A stretch of 64,000 bases of DNA from Phascolarctos cinereus. Taxonomy: Eukaryota; Chordata; Mammalia; Diprotodontia; Phascolarctidae. The notes beneath the pieces were generated by a model. That model saw only the letters and a list, made by a program, of their open reading frames with translations, did not search any database and had not been told where the DNA came from. How positions within the stretch are numbered: position 1 is the first letter of the stretch; each line of letters starts with the position of its first letter. The stretch is taken from positions 12,448,001-12,512,000 of the forward strand of contig NW_018343955.1 in NCBI RefSeq assembly GCF_002099425.1, read 5' to 3'. Shown one piece after another: positions 32,310-42,344 of the stretch. The position numbers and the translations under genes are program-made.

Positions 32310-32500
32310 GGAGTGGATAGAGATCTGATCTTGGAGTTATAAAGCTCTGAGTTCATGTGTTGTCTCTGATACATTCTGACTATGAACATGTTACTTAACC
32401 CCTTAATGCTTCAGACAAGTTAAAAAAAAGGTACCATCTATACTGACAGGGAGCTTCTCAATGGGATTCTGTAATACTGAAGAAATAGCAGGTCTGATAG
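32310..32500 (+). mobile_element. CORE-SINE in L2
   Basis: GGAGTGGATAGAGATCTGAT, AACATGTTACTTAACCCCTT and a decayed tail ending in AATAGCAGGTCTG. Confidence 0.6.
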
Positions 32501-32659
32501 ATGAAAAAAGGGGGTGAGGTACTAGGTATACAAAGACCAAAAAAAAATCGAATAGTCCCTTACCTCCAGAGACTTACTTTCTTCTCATAGAGACAACATG
32601 TACATATGCCAGTATATACATAATAAATAGAAATTAATTTATAGGAAGAAGCAGCAGCT

Positions 32660-32868
32660 TCTTAGACTAAGGTCCTTGGTGTCTTAGGATAGATTTGATG
32701 GAGATCTCTAAACTTGAGCAGGAAAAAAATCTCTACTTTCACTAACCTCCAGATGAAGGTTAATTTTTCCTTCAAATATTTAAAAACATTATTCTAAGAA
32801 GGGAGCCATAGGCTTCAAAAGACTGCCAGAGGAATCTATGACACAAAAAGGTGATGAGTCCCTGGTCT
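32660..32868 (+). mobile_element. hAT-type DNA transposon, copy 4
   Basis: TTTAAAAACATTATTCTAAG, GGAGCCATAGGCTTCAAAAG and CTATGACACAAAAAGGTG are the right-hand part of the family. The left end is eroded. Confidence 0.6.
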
Positions 32869-32930
32869 AGGGAGATCAGAAAAGGCTCTCTATAGATGAG
32901 GGTACTTGAGTTGAGGTTTGAAGGAAATTA

Positions 32931-33178
32931 GGCAGCTCAGTGGTGAGGTGGATAGAACACTAGGATGACTCATCTTCCTGAGTTCAAATCTGGCCTCAGA
33001 CATTTATTAACTGTGTGAGCCTGGGCAAGTCACTTAACCCTGTTTGTCTCAGTCTCAGTTTCCTCATCTGTAAAATGAGCTGGAGAAGGAAATGGCAAAC
33101 CACTCCAGTATCTTTGCCAACAAAGCTCCAAATGGGGTCATGAAGAGTTGGACACAACTAAAATGACTGAACAGCAAC
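32931..33178 (+). mobile_element. Mar1-like CORE-SINE in L2
   Basis: GGTGAGGTGGATAGAACACT, GTTCAAATCTGGCCTCAGAC, AATGGCAAACCACTCCAGTA and GAGTTGGACACAACTAAAAT. AAGGAAATTA / AAGGATTTTA may be its target duplication. Confidence 0.93.
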
Positions 33179-33400
33179 AAAAGGATTTTAAGAGCCTGAG
33201 GTGAGGAGAGGGTGCATTGTAGGCATGGGCACAACCAGTGGAAAGGCATGGGGTTGGGAGATGGACTTTCTTTTGTCTAGGAGAAGGACAGTTTGGCTAA
33301 AGAGCCATAATGTACAATAAAGTCAGGAACCAGTTTGAAAAGGCTTTTAAATGTGAAACAGAGGACTTTGTACTTGATCCTACAGGTAACAGGGAGCCAT

Positions 33401-33654
33401 TGGCTGCTAGGTGGCCCAGTGGTTAGAGAACTGGGCCTGGAGTTAGGAAGATCTGAGTTCAAATCTGGCCTTGGACACTATCTGTATGACCATGGGCCAG
33501 TCACTTAAACTCTGTTTGCTTCATTTCCTTCAATTGTAAAATGGGGATAATAATAGCACCTACCTCCCAGCATTGTTGAGATCGTATTTCTGAAGTGCTT
33601 AGCACAGTGCCTGGCATGGAGTAAACACTTAAAAAAATGCTTTTTTACTTCCTT
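33401..33654 (+). mobile_element. MIR-type SINE in L2
   Basis: GGCTGCTAGGTGGCCCAGTG head, AAAATGGGGATAATAATAGC middle and GCTTAGCACAGTGCCTGGCA 3' end. Confidence 0.85.
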
Positions 33655-33771
33655 AGTTTCATTGGAGTTTATTGAGTAGGGGTGTAATGTAATCAGACCT
33701 GTGCTTTTGCAAAGTCCCTTTGGCACTGTGTAGAGAGATCACATGGGGAAAGATTTATGACAAGGTGACCA

Positions 33772-34540
33772 ATAATCTTTATGAACGACTGTGTCCTGAA
33801 AAGAATCTAATTCTGGGTGATTAACCTAGAGATGGGTGTCTCCCCACATAGCTAGCTCATCTTTAGACAACAGACTGTCATTGGACCTGTCTTTGACCCC
33901 TTGGAGAATCTGCTAGAGGTTGTGTTCTCTTGGCAGAACCTCTGAGGACCAGGATCATCTCTGAGCCATCATGTGGCATGGGAGTCAGCTTTTAATGAAG
34001 AGGCACCTTTAATATATTAAAAAGAAATGTGTGAGCAAATCACTTCCCTATGCTGAAGTATTACATTAATTTGCAGGATGTTAAGGGGATTGTGTTAAGC
34101 CCCGATCAATATAGCGCTTGTACTGAAAAATTAAGAATTTGCTCTAACAGTCTCCAGTTGAGGGTCTGAAGAAGGGTCAGTGAATTAAGCTGACATCGCC
34201 TGGGCCTGGTGCCACCCCCTGCAGCTGCCTTTCCTTCCAGTACACAGAGTGGGAAACAGAGGGTTCCTCAGGGCTTTGGGAGCAGCACTTAGCTCGCCAG
34301 TACCAGCAAGCCATTTGTTCAGCTCAGTTCCTTTCCTCTCTCCTCCCCACTTCCTCCTTTAACAATAAACAAAGAGCTGCTGCCATAGGAGTTTGTGGGC
34401 CACTAGGAACTTGTCCAATCCTCCTCCTAAGTTACGGTAACTGGCAAAAGTAGCATCTTAGGGTCTTTTAGTTTTTGATACAACTGAACCAACTAGGTCC
34501 ACTGCAGGTTTGCATTTTCTAAGTTTACCTGAGCCTCACT
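33772..34540. other. Unique block, possibly conserved
   Basis: Repeat-free. Positions 34030-34440 have mixed composition and TAATTTGCA (homeobox/octamer-like) near 34068. A CACCCCCTGCAG stretch and CTCCTCCCCACTTCC runs follow. Candidate noncoding element only. Confidence 0.35.
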
Positions 34541-34544
34541 GATT

Positions 34545-34612
34545 GTGAGGCAGTGCAATGTAGTGGGTGGAGTTCTGGACCTGGGTTCAAATCCTGTTGC
34601 TAACAAGAAGGA
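34545..34612 (+). mobile_element. MIR head fragment
   Basis: GCAGTGCAATGTAGTGGGTG and CCTGGGTTCAAATCCTGTTG. Confidence 0.6.
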
Positions 34613-34639
34613 TGATACTTTCATTCACCCACCAATATT

Positions 34640-35030
34640 CACATACATTGCCAATTCCTTATTAAATGCCAGACACAGTGCTAAAGTTCTGGGAATTGTT
34701 GTTCAGTCATTTTCAGTCTTGTCTGAATCTTCATGACCCCATTTGGGGTTTTCTTGTCAAAGAGACAGGAGCAGTTTGCCATTTCCTTCTCCAGTTCATT
34801 TTACAGATGAGGAAATTGAGGCAAACACGGTCAAGTGACTTCCCCAGAGTCCCACAGCTAGTAAGTATTTGAGGCCAGATTTGAACTTAGGAAGATGAGA
34901 CTTCCTGACTCCAGGCCTGACACTCTATCCACTGCACCACCCAGCTGCCTTGGTTCTGGGAATACAAAGACATAAATGAAACAGTCCTTGCTCTCATGGA
35001 GCTTACATTCTATAGTACTCTATAGTAAAC
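34640..35030 (-). mobile_element. L2 end split by a SINE
   Basis: CTTATTAAATGCCAGACACA before, and ATACAAAGACATAAATGAAA with CTCATGGAGCTTACATTCTA after. Confidence 0.8.
34697..34952 (-). mobile_element. Mar1-like CORE-SINE in L2
   Basis: Flanked by exact GTTCTGGGAAT at 34686-34696 and 34953-34963. TTGTTGTTCAGTCATTTTCA to CACCACCCAGCTGCC is a full-length inverted copy. Confidence 0.97.
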
Positions 35031-35034
35031 ACTT

Positions 35035-36135
35035 CCATTAAAGGTGAAGATTTATCACTGTTGAAAGTATTTCAAAGTGTGTTCCTTTGAATGTGGAACA
35101 GAATGCCACTAACATCTTTTCCAATCCTCAAGTTCATGATGCTGTGTACTGTAGGATTGCAATGTCTCTTTCAAAGAGGAGTCTCTGAAATGTCCTAGGC
35201 AAAGATAAATATCTTTGAATCTGTGTTTGAATAAGTAGATGGTCACTTGGGTGACTACTTGAAAGGGGAAAATGCTCACTCATTTCTATTAAATCAGTGA
35301 ATTGACTTCATAGTTACATCTCATATAATGAATTTGGACTAGTAATCTGCAGAGGTCCCAGAAATAACTCATATTAATATGTAATTTGGAAATATATTGC
35401 TGTTGAGATTCAAGTGTCTCATCAAGAAAACTCAACAACCCAAGATGTAACTTGTGAAGGTTGGGTTCTAGTTTTGGAAATTGCTTTATGTCCCTTATGA
35501 GGTAATCCAATCCCAGAAGCTTTGAAAAAGGGGGAAGCAAAGGATAATTTTTTTTATTGTTTCTTTGACTGTATCTAGTGGACAGGGTCCTAACTGGATG
35601 AGAGACTAAATCAGGAGGTATTCACAGGGATGTTTATGTCACACAGGTGCATTCTTGTTTAGAAGATGAGGAAAAGTGTATCAGGCAATTCCAACTTACC
35701 GAAGTTATTCCTTAAGACTACCGAAGTCCTTGTATTCTGACATCATATTCACTAATCAGTCTTTTGGTTTTCATTTAGTTTCTCAGCTAGAAAGAGAATA
35801 GGCTGATTAATTGATATGAGTGTTTTTGGTTGACTTAGTGATTTTATTTATCATAAATTAATTGATTAAAATTCTGGATAATAAATAAGTTCCCTATGAG
35901 TTTGCCTAAGGTGAATTAACTCCCCAGAACCTGGGCATCTCTGGATGTGTTTATAAAATTGAATTTCTGACTCTAAAAAGCAAAGGGGCTGTCATTGGAC
36001 TGTGGTGTCCCCAGGAAAACGTACCCATGGTTAAATAAGCCCTGGTGTCCTAACATATTACTATCTAGCCAGGCATCTACGAAATAGTAATTTTCAAAGC
36101 AGTCTTTGGAGAACTGCTTAATTCTGAAATATAAT
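35035..36135. other. Unique block with one longer minus-strand frame
   Basis: No repeats. Minus-strand 35289-35540 is open for 83 codons (with LHKLHLGLLSFLDET) and follows a CCCCCTTTTTCAAAG acceptor-like stretch. It resembles no family I know and may be chance or an old pseudogene. Confidence 0.35.
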
Positions 36136-36139
36136 CTGG

Positions 36140-36483
36140 TTCTTCTTGATTTCCCTTAAGCACAGATATGACCATGTGACTCCTACTCAGTTAACCCCAA
36201 TGGTTTCCTATTAGTTCAAGGATAAAAGATAAACTCTTGTGTTTAGCCTTTAAAGTCTTGTGCAACCTAGCCACAAACTCTTTTTTCCCAGCTTCAGTGG
36301 GTATTGCTCTCCCTCCCACACTACAATCAGGTCATACTGGCCTATTTTCTCTCCTTACCTCCACTTCATAGAGTCCTTCTCTCCTTTAAGAGACAGCTGA
36401 GATATAATCTTCTGCATAAAGCCTTTCTTGACTTCCCCCAGTTGCTAGTGTCCTCCCTCCCAAACTCCTTGTATTGAACAACT

Positions 36484-36526
<43 letters not shown>

Positions 36527-36755
36527 TGTATGTATGTGTGTTTGTATATATATAATATACATGCACACATATATATCTATATTTATTCACTCATAATCAT
36601 AGTTGATACATTTTTATATGTACTTGTTATCCCCCCTTTTAGAATGGAAGTTGTTTCTGAGTAGAGATTGTTTCATTATTTGTTGTTGAATACCCAGCAC
36701 TTAGCATAGCGCTTGGCACACAGTAAGTACTTAACTTTTTGGTTGACTGATTTCC
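36140..36755 (+). mobile_element. L2 3' end with CA repeat inside
   Basis: TTTCCTATTAGTTCAAGGAT, CCTTTAAAGTCTTGTGCAAC and GAGATATAATCTTCTGCATA, then the microsatellite, then TAGAATGGAAGTTGTTTCTG and GCGCTTGGCACACAGTAAGT. Confidence 0.85.
36486..36560. repeat. (CA)n then TATG/TA-rich microsatellite
   Basis: About 18 CA units (36486-36522), then mixed TATG and TA units. Confidence 0.95.
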
Positions 36756-36924
36756 TTTCTCCCTCTTTCTTTCCCTGCTCTAAGGAAATCGTGTTAGCTC
36801 GGGTACTGAGGGGACAGCCAACCTATACATTATGAGGAATTTTCAAGTTGGGAAGGAATGTTGCCTTTCCAAATCACGTTAGAAATTAAACAAAGAATTG
36901 TAGTCCTTCGGTATTTTGAAAAGC

Positions 36925-37170
36925 CAATTATTAGCCATAGTTGACACTTACATGGTGCTTTGTATTACATCTCCTTTGTTATCTTTTTTTGGATAAACAA
37001 CAGCCCTTTGAGGTAAGTAGTACATATACTATTGTCTCCACTTTGCAGATAGGGAAACCGAGGGTCAGAGAGGCTTAAACCAGAGTCATATAACTGATAG
37101 ATGGTAGAGTCAAGATTCAAACTCAAGTCCTTTGATTTCAGATCCAAGGTTCTTTCACTTCTACCACTGC
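36925..37170 (-). mobile_element. MIR
   Basis: TTGACACTTACATGGTGCTT, CAGATAGGGAAACCGAGGGT and CAAACTCAAGTCCTTTGATT. Confidence 0.8.
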
Positions 37171-37171
37171 T

Positions 37172-37850
37172 TTCTTCTGGATTAGTTGGATTCTCCACCA
37201 AAATTTTTTGGGCTTTATATTTGCCTATTGGATTTCTTTTCAAATTAGGCTACAAATTTCATGTTTGAAATAATGTCTGTTTTATATGTTAAAGAAAATA
37301 CGTAAATTACAAATTAGACATAATAACTATAGAGATGAACAATTTTGTAGTGACATTTTGTTGCACTTTTGGCATTATCATCATTAATGATGATTATATT
37401 AATTAGTATTTTTGCCTAGTATGATTATTAATCTAAGAACTTTATGGTAGGATAATTCTAAATCTAGGAGCTCTAAACTAGAGTTTTCTTGAAAAAGAAA
37501 TACTGAGCTATGAAAATAATTTCATATTTGTGATGATGTGCTTTTCTATTTTTATCTTAGATGAAGTCTTACAAAGGAGACCTTAATAATCACACTAAGG
37601 ACTGGGTATTCAGTGAATACTGTGTGCTAGTGATAAATAACTCAATGCACAGGAGTAAAGGGAGAAAATGTGTATGGTAGCTTTCTATCACACCAGCAGC
37701 TGGCCTGACACCAAACAGAAGAATTCAGTGACAATATTGAGAAATAGCCATGCTTGTTATGACAGATACCATTTTTGTTAAGGGATTTGGGATTGTGAAA
37801 CAGAGTTTAGTAATTAAGTGGGAAAGTATCCTTATTGAGTAATTTTTTTT
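37172..37850. other. Unique AT-rich block
   Basis: No recognised element. Confidence 0.45.
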
Positions 37851-37854
37851 CTTT

Positions 37855-38440
37855 CTTTTAATTCAACAAATGTTTCTTAAGTGCTGCTGTGTACAGAACA
37901 TTGTGCTACTTTCTGTAATAGATATAAAACTGACATAAGACACCATCCCTGCCCTCATGAAATTTATAATCTACTTGGGGGATTTGACACATTCATAAAT
38001 AACTATAATATAAAACAGAACAGAATGGGTATATAAAAGAGATGCAAACAAAGTGATATATTAGAACTGAAAGAGTAAGGGGAAGGTCATTACCGGATTG
38101 TGGGGATAAAAGAAAGTCTCATCTACATAAAAGTAATAGTTGAAGCTTTGGGAGTGTTTCAACTTTCTATGCAAATGACTCCTAGATTTTTACAGTGTAT
38201 GAAGTCCAAGTCTCTCTCTGGGATTCTAGTCCCACATTACCAGTGTTCTGGTATTGGACATCTACAGTTGAATGTTCCACAGTAGAGGCATCTAGAACCC
38301 AGCAAGTCCAACGACAGAATTCAGAAAGGTTTCTGGAGGAGGTTGGATTTGATTTGGCCTTTCAATGATGGGTAGGAATTCAAGAGTTAGAGAACCGGGC
38401 GTTCCAGGTGGAAGGAACATAATAAGCAAAGGTTGGAGGT
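37855..38440 (-). mobile_element. L2 with inserted L2-derived junction fragment
   Basis: TTCAACAAATGTTTCTTAAG to GGGGAAGGTCATTACCGGAT is inverted L2. It resumes at 38320 with TTCAGAAAGGTTTCTGGAGG. About 215 bp between is a separate fragment made of a short inverted plus a direct L2 piece. Confidence 0.7.
38120..38301. repeat. Head-to-head L2 junction, copy A
   Basis: CATCTACATAAAAGTAATAG (inverted L2 ORF2) is joined near 38156 to TTTCAACTTTCTATGCAAAT (the corresponding direct L2 ORF2), followed by about 140 bp of direct L2. The same junction recurs at 39238-39429 with roughly 80-85% identity by eye. Confidence 0.7.
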
Positions 38441-38459
38441 GGGAAAGTACAAGATATTT

Positions 38460-38605
38460 GTTAGGAATGTCATGTAGCCCAATTTAGAATGTAAGTTTCT
38501 TGAGGCCAGGGACTGTTTAATTTTTGTCTTTGTACCCCAATGCCTAACACCATACCTGATACATAAGAGACATTTAGGAAATGTATCTTGACTAAAACAC
38601 TTACT
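38460..38605 (+). mobile_element. L2 3' end
   Basis: TTAGAATGTAAGTTTCTTGA, GGCCAGGGACTGTTTAATTT and GATACATAAGAGACATTTAG. Confidence 0.75.
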
Positions 38606-38609
38606 GATG

Positions 38610-39270
38610 GAATTGAATTGCCGGGACTCCAGAATGTGTTCGTGGGAGGAGTATGAGAGGTCTAGAAAGGCAAAGTGTTGTGTGGAGTCTTGAATGTCAA
38701 GGAAAGAAGTGTGAACCTTTCTTGGTAAGAAAGGGGAGTCATTGAAGGGTTTGATCAATAGAGTGACATTATTAAATATTTGCACAAGGCAGATATGTCT
38801 GAAAGCAATGTGATAGATGGTTTGGAATAGGTATGAGGTATACTAAGAATACCTGCTAGGAAGCTCACAGTAAAAAGTTCAAGTGGGTAGTAATGAGGGC
38901 CTCTCTTAGGGTGGCTGTAGTAGAAAAAAAGAAACATGTGAGACATTGTAGATGTAGAATTGGCAGTACTTTATAACAGTTTGAATATAAGAGGTAAGAG
39001 AGAGAGAACAGTTGGTGATAACATTCAAGTTCCAACATGGGAGAGTTGCTAAGTGATGAGATCATCACCAGAAAAAATGAAGTTAGAAGAAGAAACAGAT
39101 TTTTGAAGAAGGAAAGAAAGCTCAGTTTTTAAAATTTTGAGTTTGAGGTACTGCTGTTACATCCAGACAAAGAAATCCTATGAGTTTATGGAGATATGGA
39201 TCTAGAGCTTGGGAGAAAGGTCAGGGCTGGAAGTATTCATCTACATAGAAGTAATAGTTGAAATCATGGA
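38610..39270 (-). mobile_element. L2, internal region
   Basis: GGGAGTCATTGAAGGGTTTG, ATCAATAGAGTGACATTATT, AACATTCAAGTTCCAACATG and TGAGTTTGAGGTACTGC read as inverted L2 from the 3' UTR into ORF2. Confidence 0.65.
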
Positions 39271-39429
39271 AATGTTTCAACTTTCTATGCAGATGACTCC
39301 TAGGTTTCTACAATGTATAAAGTCCGAGTCTCTCTCTGGGACACTAATCCTGTATTACCAGTGTCCTGGTATTGGACATCTCCAATGGACAATCTCCAAT
39401 TACCCCACAGTAAAGGTGTCTAGAACCCA
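39238..39429. repeat. Head-to-head L2 junction, copy B
   Basis: Inverted L2 ends at CATGGAAATG (about 39274). Direct L2 begins TTTCAACTTTCTATGCAGAT. The left arm ATCTACATAGAAGTAATAG and right arm can pair as a hairpin. Unlike copy A, long L2 sequence continues on both sides, so this is the likelier source. Confidence 0.7.
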
Positions 39430-40115
39430 ATTCTTCTTTTCAACATCTCTCTTTCTGTCAAGGCCACCACCATTCTTTTAGTCACCCAGATTTGCAAGCC
39501 TGGAGCCATCCTGTACTCCTCACTTTCCCTGACCCCACAAATCTAACTACATGTCGAATTGTGCCCATTCCACTTCCACAATATACCTTGCATCTCTTCC
39601 CTTCTCTATACTCACACAGTCAGTACCTTAGTTTAAGCCATTATCACTTTGTCTGGACTATTACCATAGCCTCTGAATCAGGGGCTTTGCACTTAATCCC
39701 TTCCACATAACTGGCAAATTGATGCTTCTGAAACACAAGTGTAAGAAGCTCCAGTGGCTTCCTCTTGGCTCTAGGATAAGAATCGAACTTAACTGTTTGG
39801 CTTTTAAAGTCCTTCACAGTCTGGTTCTAGCTTGCCTTTTTAAGCTTATTACATTGTACCTCCATGAATGCTACTTTCTAATCAAATCGGCCCACTTGCT
39901 GTTCCCCATAAACTTCATTCCACCTCTCTTTTCCACGTTTTTGTATATACCATTCCTCGTCCTTCCGATGTACTTCCTCCTCACTTCTGCCTCATGATAT
40001 TCATGGTTCCCTTCAAGACTCAGCTAACATGTCTCAGCCCACCTATATGCAGCAGCCTATTCTGATAGGTCCCTGAGTTGCTCATACCCTCCTTTCAGAA
40101 ATTCTTTTGTTATTT
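39272..40115 (+). mobile_element. L2 ORF2 end and 3' UTR
   Basis: GCAGATGACTCCTAGGTTTC, CATCCTGTACTCCTCACTTT, AGTGGCTTCCTCTTGGCTCT, AAAGTCCTTCACAGTCTGG and TGGTTCCCTTCAAGACTCAG: about 840 bp of L2 in order. Confidence 0.8.
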
Positions 40116-40127
40116 ATTTTACATATA

Positions 40128-40484
40128 TAATGGGGGGACCGGCCAATGAAGGCCCAGTCCTTAAAGCATTTTCAGTATACTTTACCTGGTCTCAAAGTAC
40201 ATGGAAGCTTGGGAAATCCATCCTTTTCTACATCAGAGTGTGCCCAAGGATTCTAGAACTGTTTCTTGTAGGCTTCCTGCCTACAAGTGGCCTTTAACCG
40301 GTCATTGAACCAGAACCAACAGCACATCAGAGAAGAGAGAGTTCTGTTCATTTGGGTTTTAAGGACTGGGTCCTCAATGGTCAGTTCTCCTCCCCCTTTC
40401 CCTGCCCCCATTACATATCCATATAATGGTGATCAGGAGGATTGTGTATGAGGGCCCAGTCTTCTTAAAGCTCAAATGAACATT
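40128..40484. mobile_element. Unclassified element with nested inverted repeats
   Basis: Left arm 40128-40167 (GGCCCAGTCCTTAAAGC) is the inverse of 40353-40413 (GGGTTTTAAGGACTGGG ... CCCCCATTA). A third arm at 40441-40484 (GAGGGCCCAGTCTTC, CTCAAATGAACAT) is inverse to 40345-40380. The outer pair encloses about 185 bp of unique sequence. It looks like a small TIR transposon with an extra or duplicated end. The family is unknown. Confidence 0.55.
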
Positions 40485-40485
40485 A

Positions 40486-40630
40486 TCTATATCAATGTCT
40501 ATGTCTAGGTCTAAGTCTATGTCTATGTCTATAATCTATAGTGATAGCTCTATCTATCTATCTATCCATGTGTGAGTGTGTGTGTGTGAGGGTGTGCATG
40601 CGTGTGCGTGCATGTGCCTGCGTGTGCACT
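40486..40630. repeat. (TCTATG)n, (CTAT)n and TG-rich tract
   Basis: TCTATG-like units, then CTAT units, then alternating purine-pyrimidine GTGTGTGTG and GCATGCGTGTGCGTGCATG sequence able to adopt Z-DNA. Confidence 0.9.
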
Positions 40631-40640
40631 GGCACGTCCA

Positions 40641-40868
40641 TTGTAGCTAGATGGCTCAGAAAATAGAATGCTGGGCCTGGAGTCAGGAAGGCCTGAGTTC
40701 AAATCCAGCCTCAGATACTTATTAGCTGTGACCTGGGCAAATCATTTGACTTCTGTTGGCCTCAATGCCCTGCAGAAAGAAATGGTAAACCATTCCAGGA
40801 TATTTGCCTAGAAAACCCCATGGACAGAATGGTCCACAGAGTCATGAAGAGTTGTACACGACTGAATG
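40641..40868 (+). mobile_element. Mar1-like CORE-SINE
   Basis: TAGCTAGATGGCTCAGAAAA, GCCTGAGTTCAAATCCAGCC, AATGGTAAACCATTCCAGGA and AGTTGTACACGACTGAATGA. A TA/TATG-rich low-complexity stretch follows at 40885-41020. Confidence 0.9.
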
Positions 40869-41034
40869 ACTATACAAACACATACAATATGTACATATAC
40901 ATACATATACGTGAGTATGTGCATATATTTATGTATATACATATGCATGCATATATACATATATGTATTACACATATGAATATATGTTCATATATTTATA
41001 ATTTATAATATTTAATGTTCTATATACATGTTGT

Positions 41035-41160
41035 TTTCTTCCAATAGAATGTAAGCTTTTTGAGGATGGGGATTTTTTTTTTTGCCTTTATATTGCCAGA
41101 GTTCAGTGTATTGCCTGGGGCACATAATAGTTATTTAATATATACTTATTGAATGAATGG
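41035..41160 (+). mobile_element. L2 3' tail
   Basis: AGAATGTAAGCTTTTTGAGG, TATTGCCTGGGGCACATAAT and ACTTATTGAATGAATGGA. Confidence 0.8.
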
Positions 41161-41329
41161 AATTTCCAATGGGTAGAGTTTAAAAATAGAGGAGGAGAAA
41201 AGGACCTAGTATTTTTCCCTTCTGCTGGTATGATACAACATGTACACAGATATATAAATACAAACTATATAATAGTGAACACTAGCAGTTATTATATAGT
41301 ATGCACTATATATCTTACTAGCTATTTAT

Positions 41330-41556
41330 AAACATATAACATTTTAAGGTTTGCAAAGCACTTCACATATATCTGATTTGATTCTCCAAAATCCTTGTGA
41401 GGTAGGTGCTATTTTTATCACTATTTCATAGATAAGAAAACTGAGGCAGATGGTGGTTAAATTACTCTACAAGGATCATCCAGCTAGTAAGTGTCTGAGC
41501 TTGGATTTGAATTCAAGTCTTCTGGCACTCTATGCACTATGCCATCTAGCTGCCTA
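41330..41556 (-). mobile_element. MIR
   Basis: TTTTAAGGTTTGCAAAGCAC, AATCCTTGTGAGGTAGGTGC, AAGAAAACTGAGGCAGATGG and CATCTAGCTGCC. Confidence 0.85.
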
Positions 41557-41562
41557 TATAAG

Positions 41563-41825
41563 TTGTTGTTCAGTCATTGTTCAGTCCTGTCCAACTCTTT
41601 TTTACCCTACTTGAGGTTTTCTTGACAAAGATACTGGAGTAGCTTGCCATTTCCTTCTCCAGCTCATTTTCTGGATGAGGAAACTGAGGCAATCAGGGTT
41701 AAGTGACTTGCCCAAGTGATCATCACATAGCTAGTAAGTGTCTGAGGCAGGATTTAAACTCAGGAAGATAAATCTTTCTGATTCCAAGTCCAGTGCTCTA
41801 TCCACTGCACCACCTGGCTCCCTTC
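41563..41825 (-). mobile_element. Mar1-like CORE-SINE
   Basis: GTTGTTGTTCAGTCATTGTT, TTGCCATTTCCTTCTCCAGC, AGTAAGTGTCTGAGGCAGGA and CACTGCACCACCTGGCTCCC. It abuts the MIR to its left. Confidence 0.95.
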
Positions 41826-41849
41826 CCCCCACCCCTGCCCCATGTAACA

Positions 41850-42340
41850 TAATACAAAGGGATTTAGAGGAGAGGGCACCAACAACTCAGGAAGCAGGGA
41901 AAACCTTTTGTAGACTTGGCGCTGCAGCTGTATTTTGAAGGAAGTGAGAGTTTCTACAAATGAGGATGAGAGAGAGAGAACATCCCAGATCTGGGGGGCC
42001 TTGGGGGCAGGAGATGGAATGTTATGTAGGTCAAACAGTTAGCAGACCAGTTTGACTAGAATAGAAATGTGAAGACAAGTCATATGCACCAAGAATGGAA
42101 AGGTAGGTGGGAGCTGGACTGTGAAGGGTTTAATGCAAGGTTGAAGACTTTATATTTGATCCTAGCAGCAAAAGAGAGCGACTGAACACTTGTGAGTTTG
42201 AGAGTGACAGCCAGATCTGTGTTTTAGGACCTTACCATTGGCAGCTGAATGAAGGATGTCTTGGCAAGGGGAAAGATTGGAAACAGGGAGACCAGTTAAG
42301 AAGTTGTTGAAGGAGGCCCAATGAGAAAGGTGACAAGGGC
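41850..42340 (-). mobile_element. L2 3' UTR/internal
   Basis: AACTCAGGAAGCAGGGAAAA, GCTGGACTGTGAAGGGTTTA, TTTATATTTGATCCTAGCAG and CCTTACCATTGGCAGCTGAA. Confidence 0.65.
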
Positions 42341-42344
42341 CTAT

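Larger units (their letters stand above)
32270..33770 (-). mobile_element. L2 carrying four later insertions
   Basis: L2 blocks appear in inverted order at 32270-32308, 32520-32650, 32872-32930, 33180-33400 and 33655-33770 (for example AACAACATTTATTAAGTG, AGGGGTGTAATGTAATCAGA and CTTTGGCACTGTGTAGAG). Between them lie a CORE-SINE, a hAT copy, a Mar1-like SINE and a MIR-type SINE. Confidence 0.7.

Noticed and set aside
34200-34228. Second CTCF site at CACCCCCTGCAG
   Set aside because: Only the CCCCCTG part fits. The flanking positions depart from the motif.
36366-36590. Minus-strand frames with VCVCVC runs
   Set aside because: Translation of the CA repeat inside an L2.
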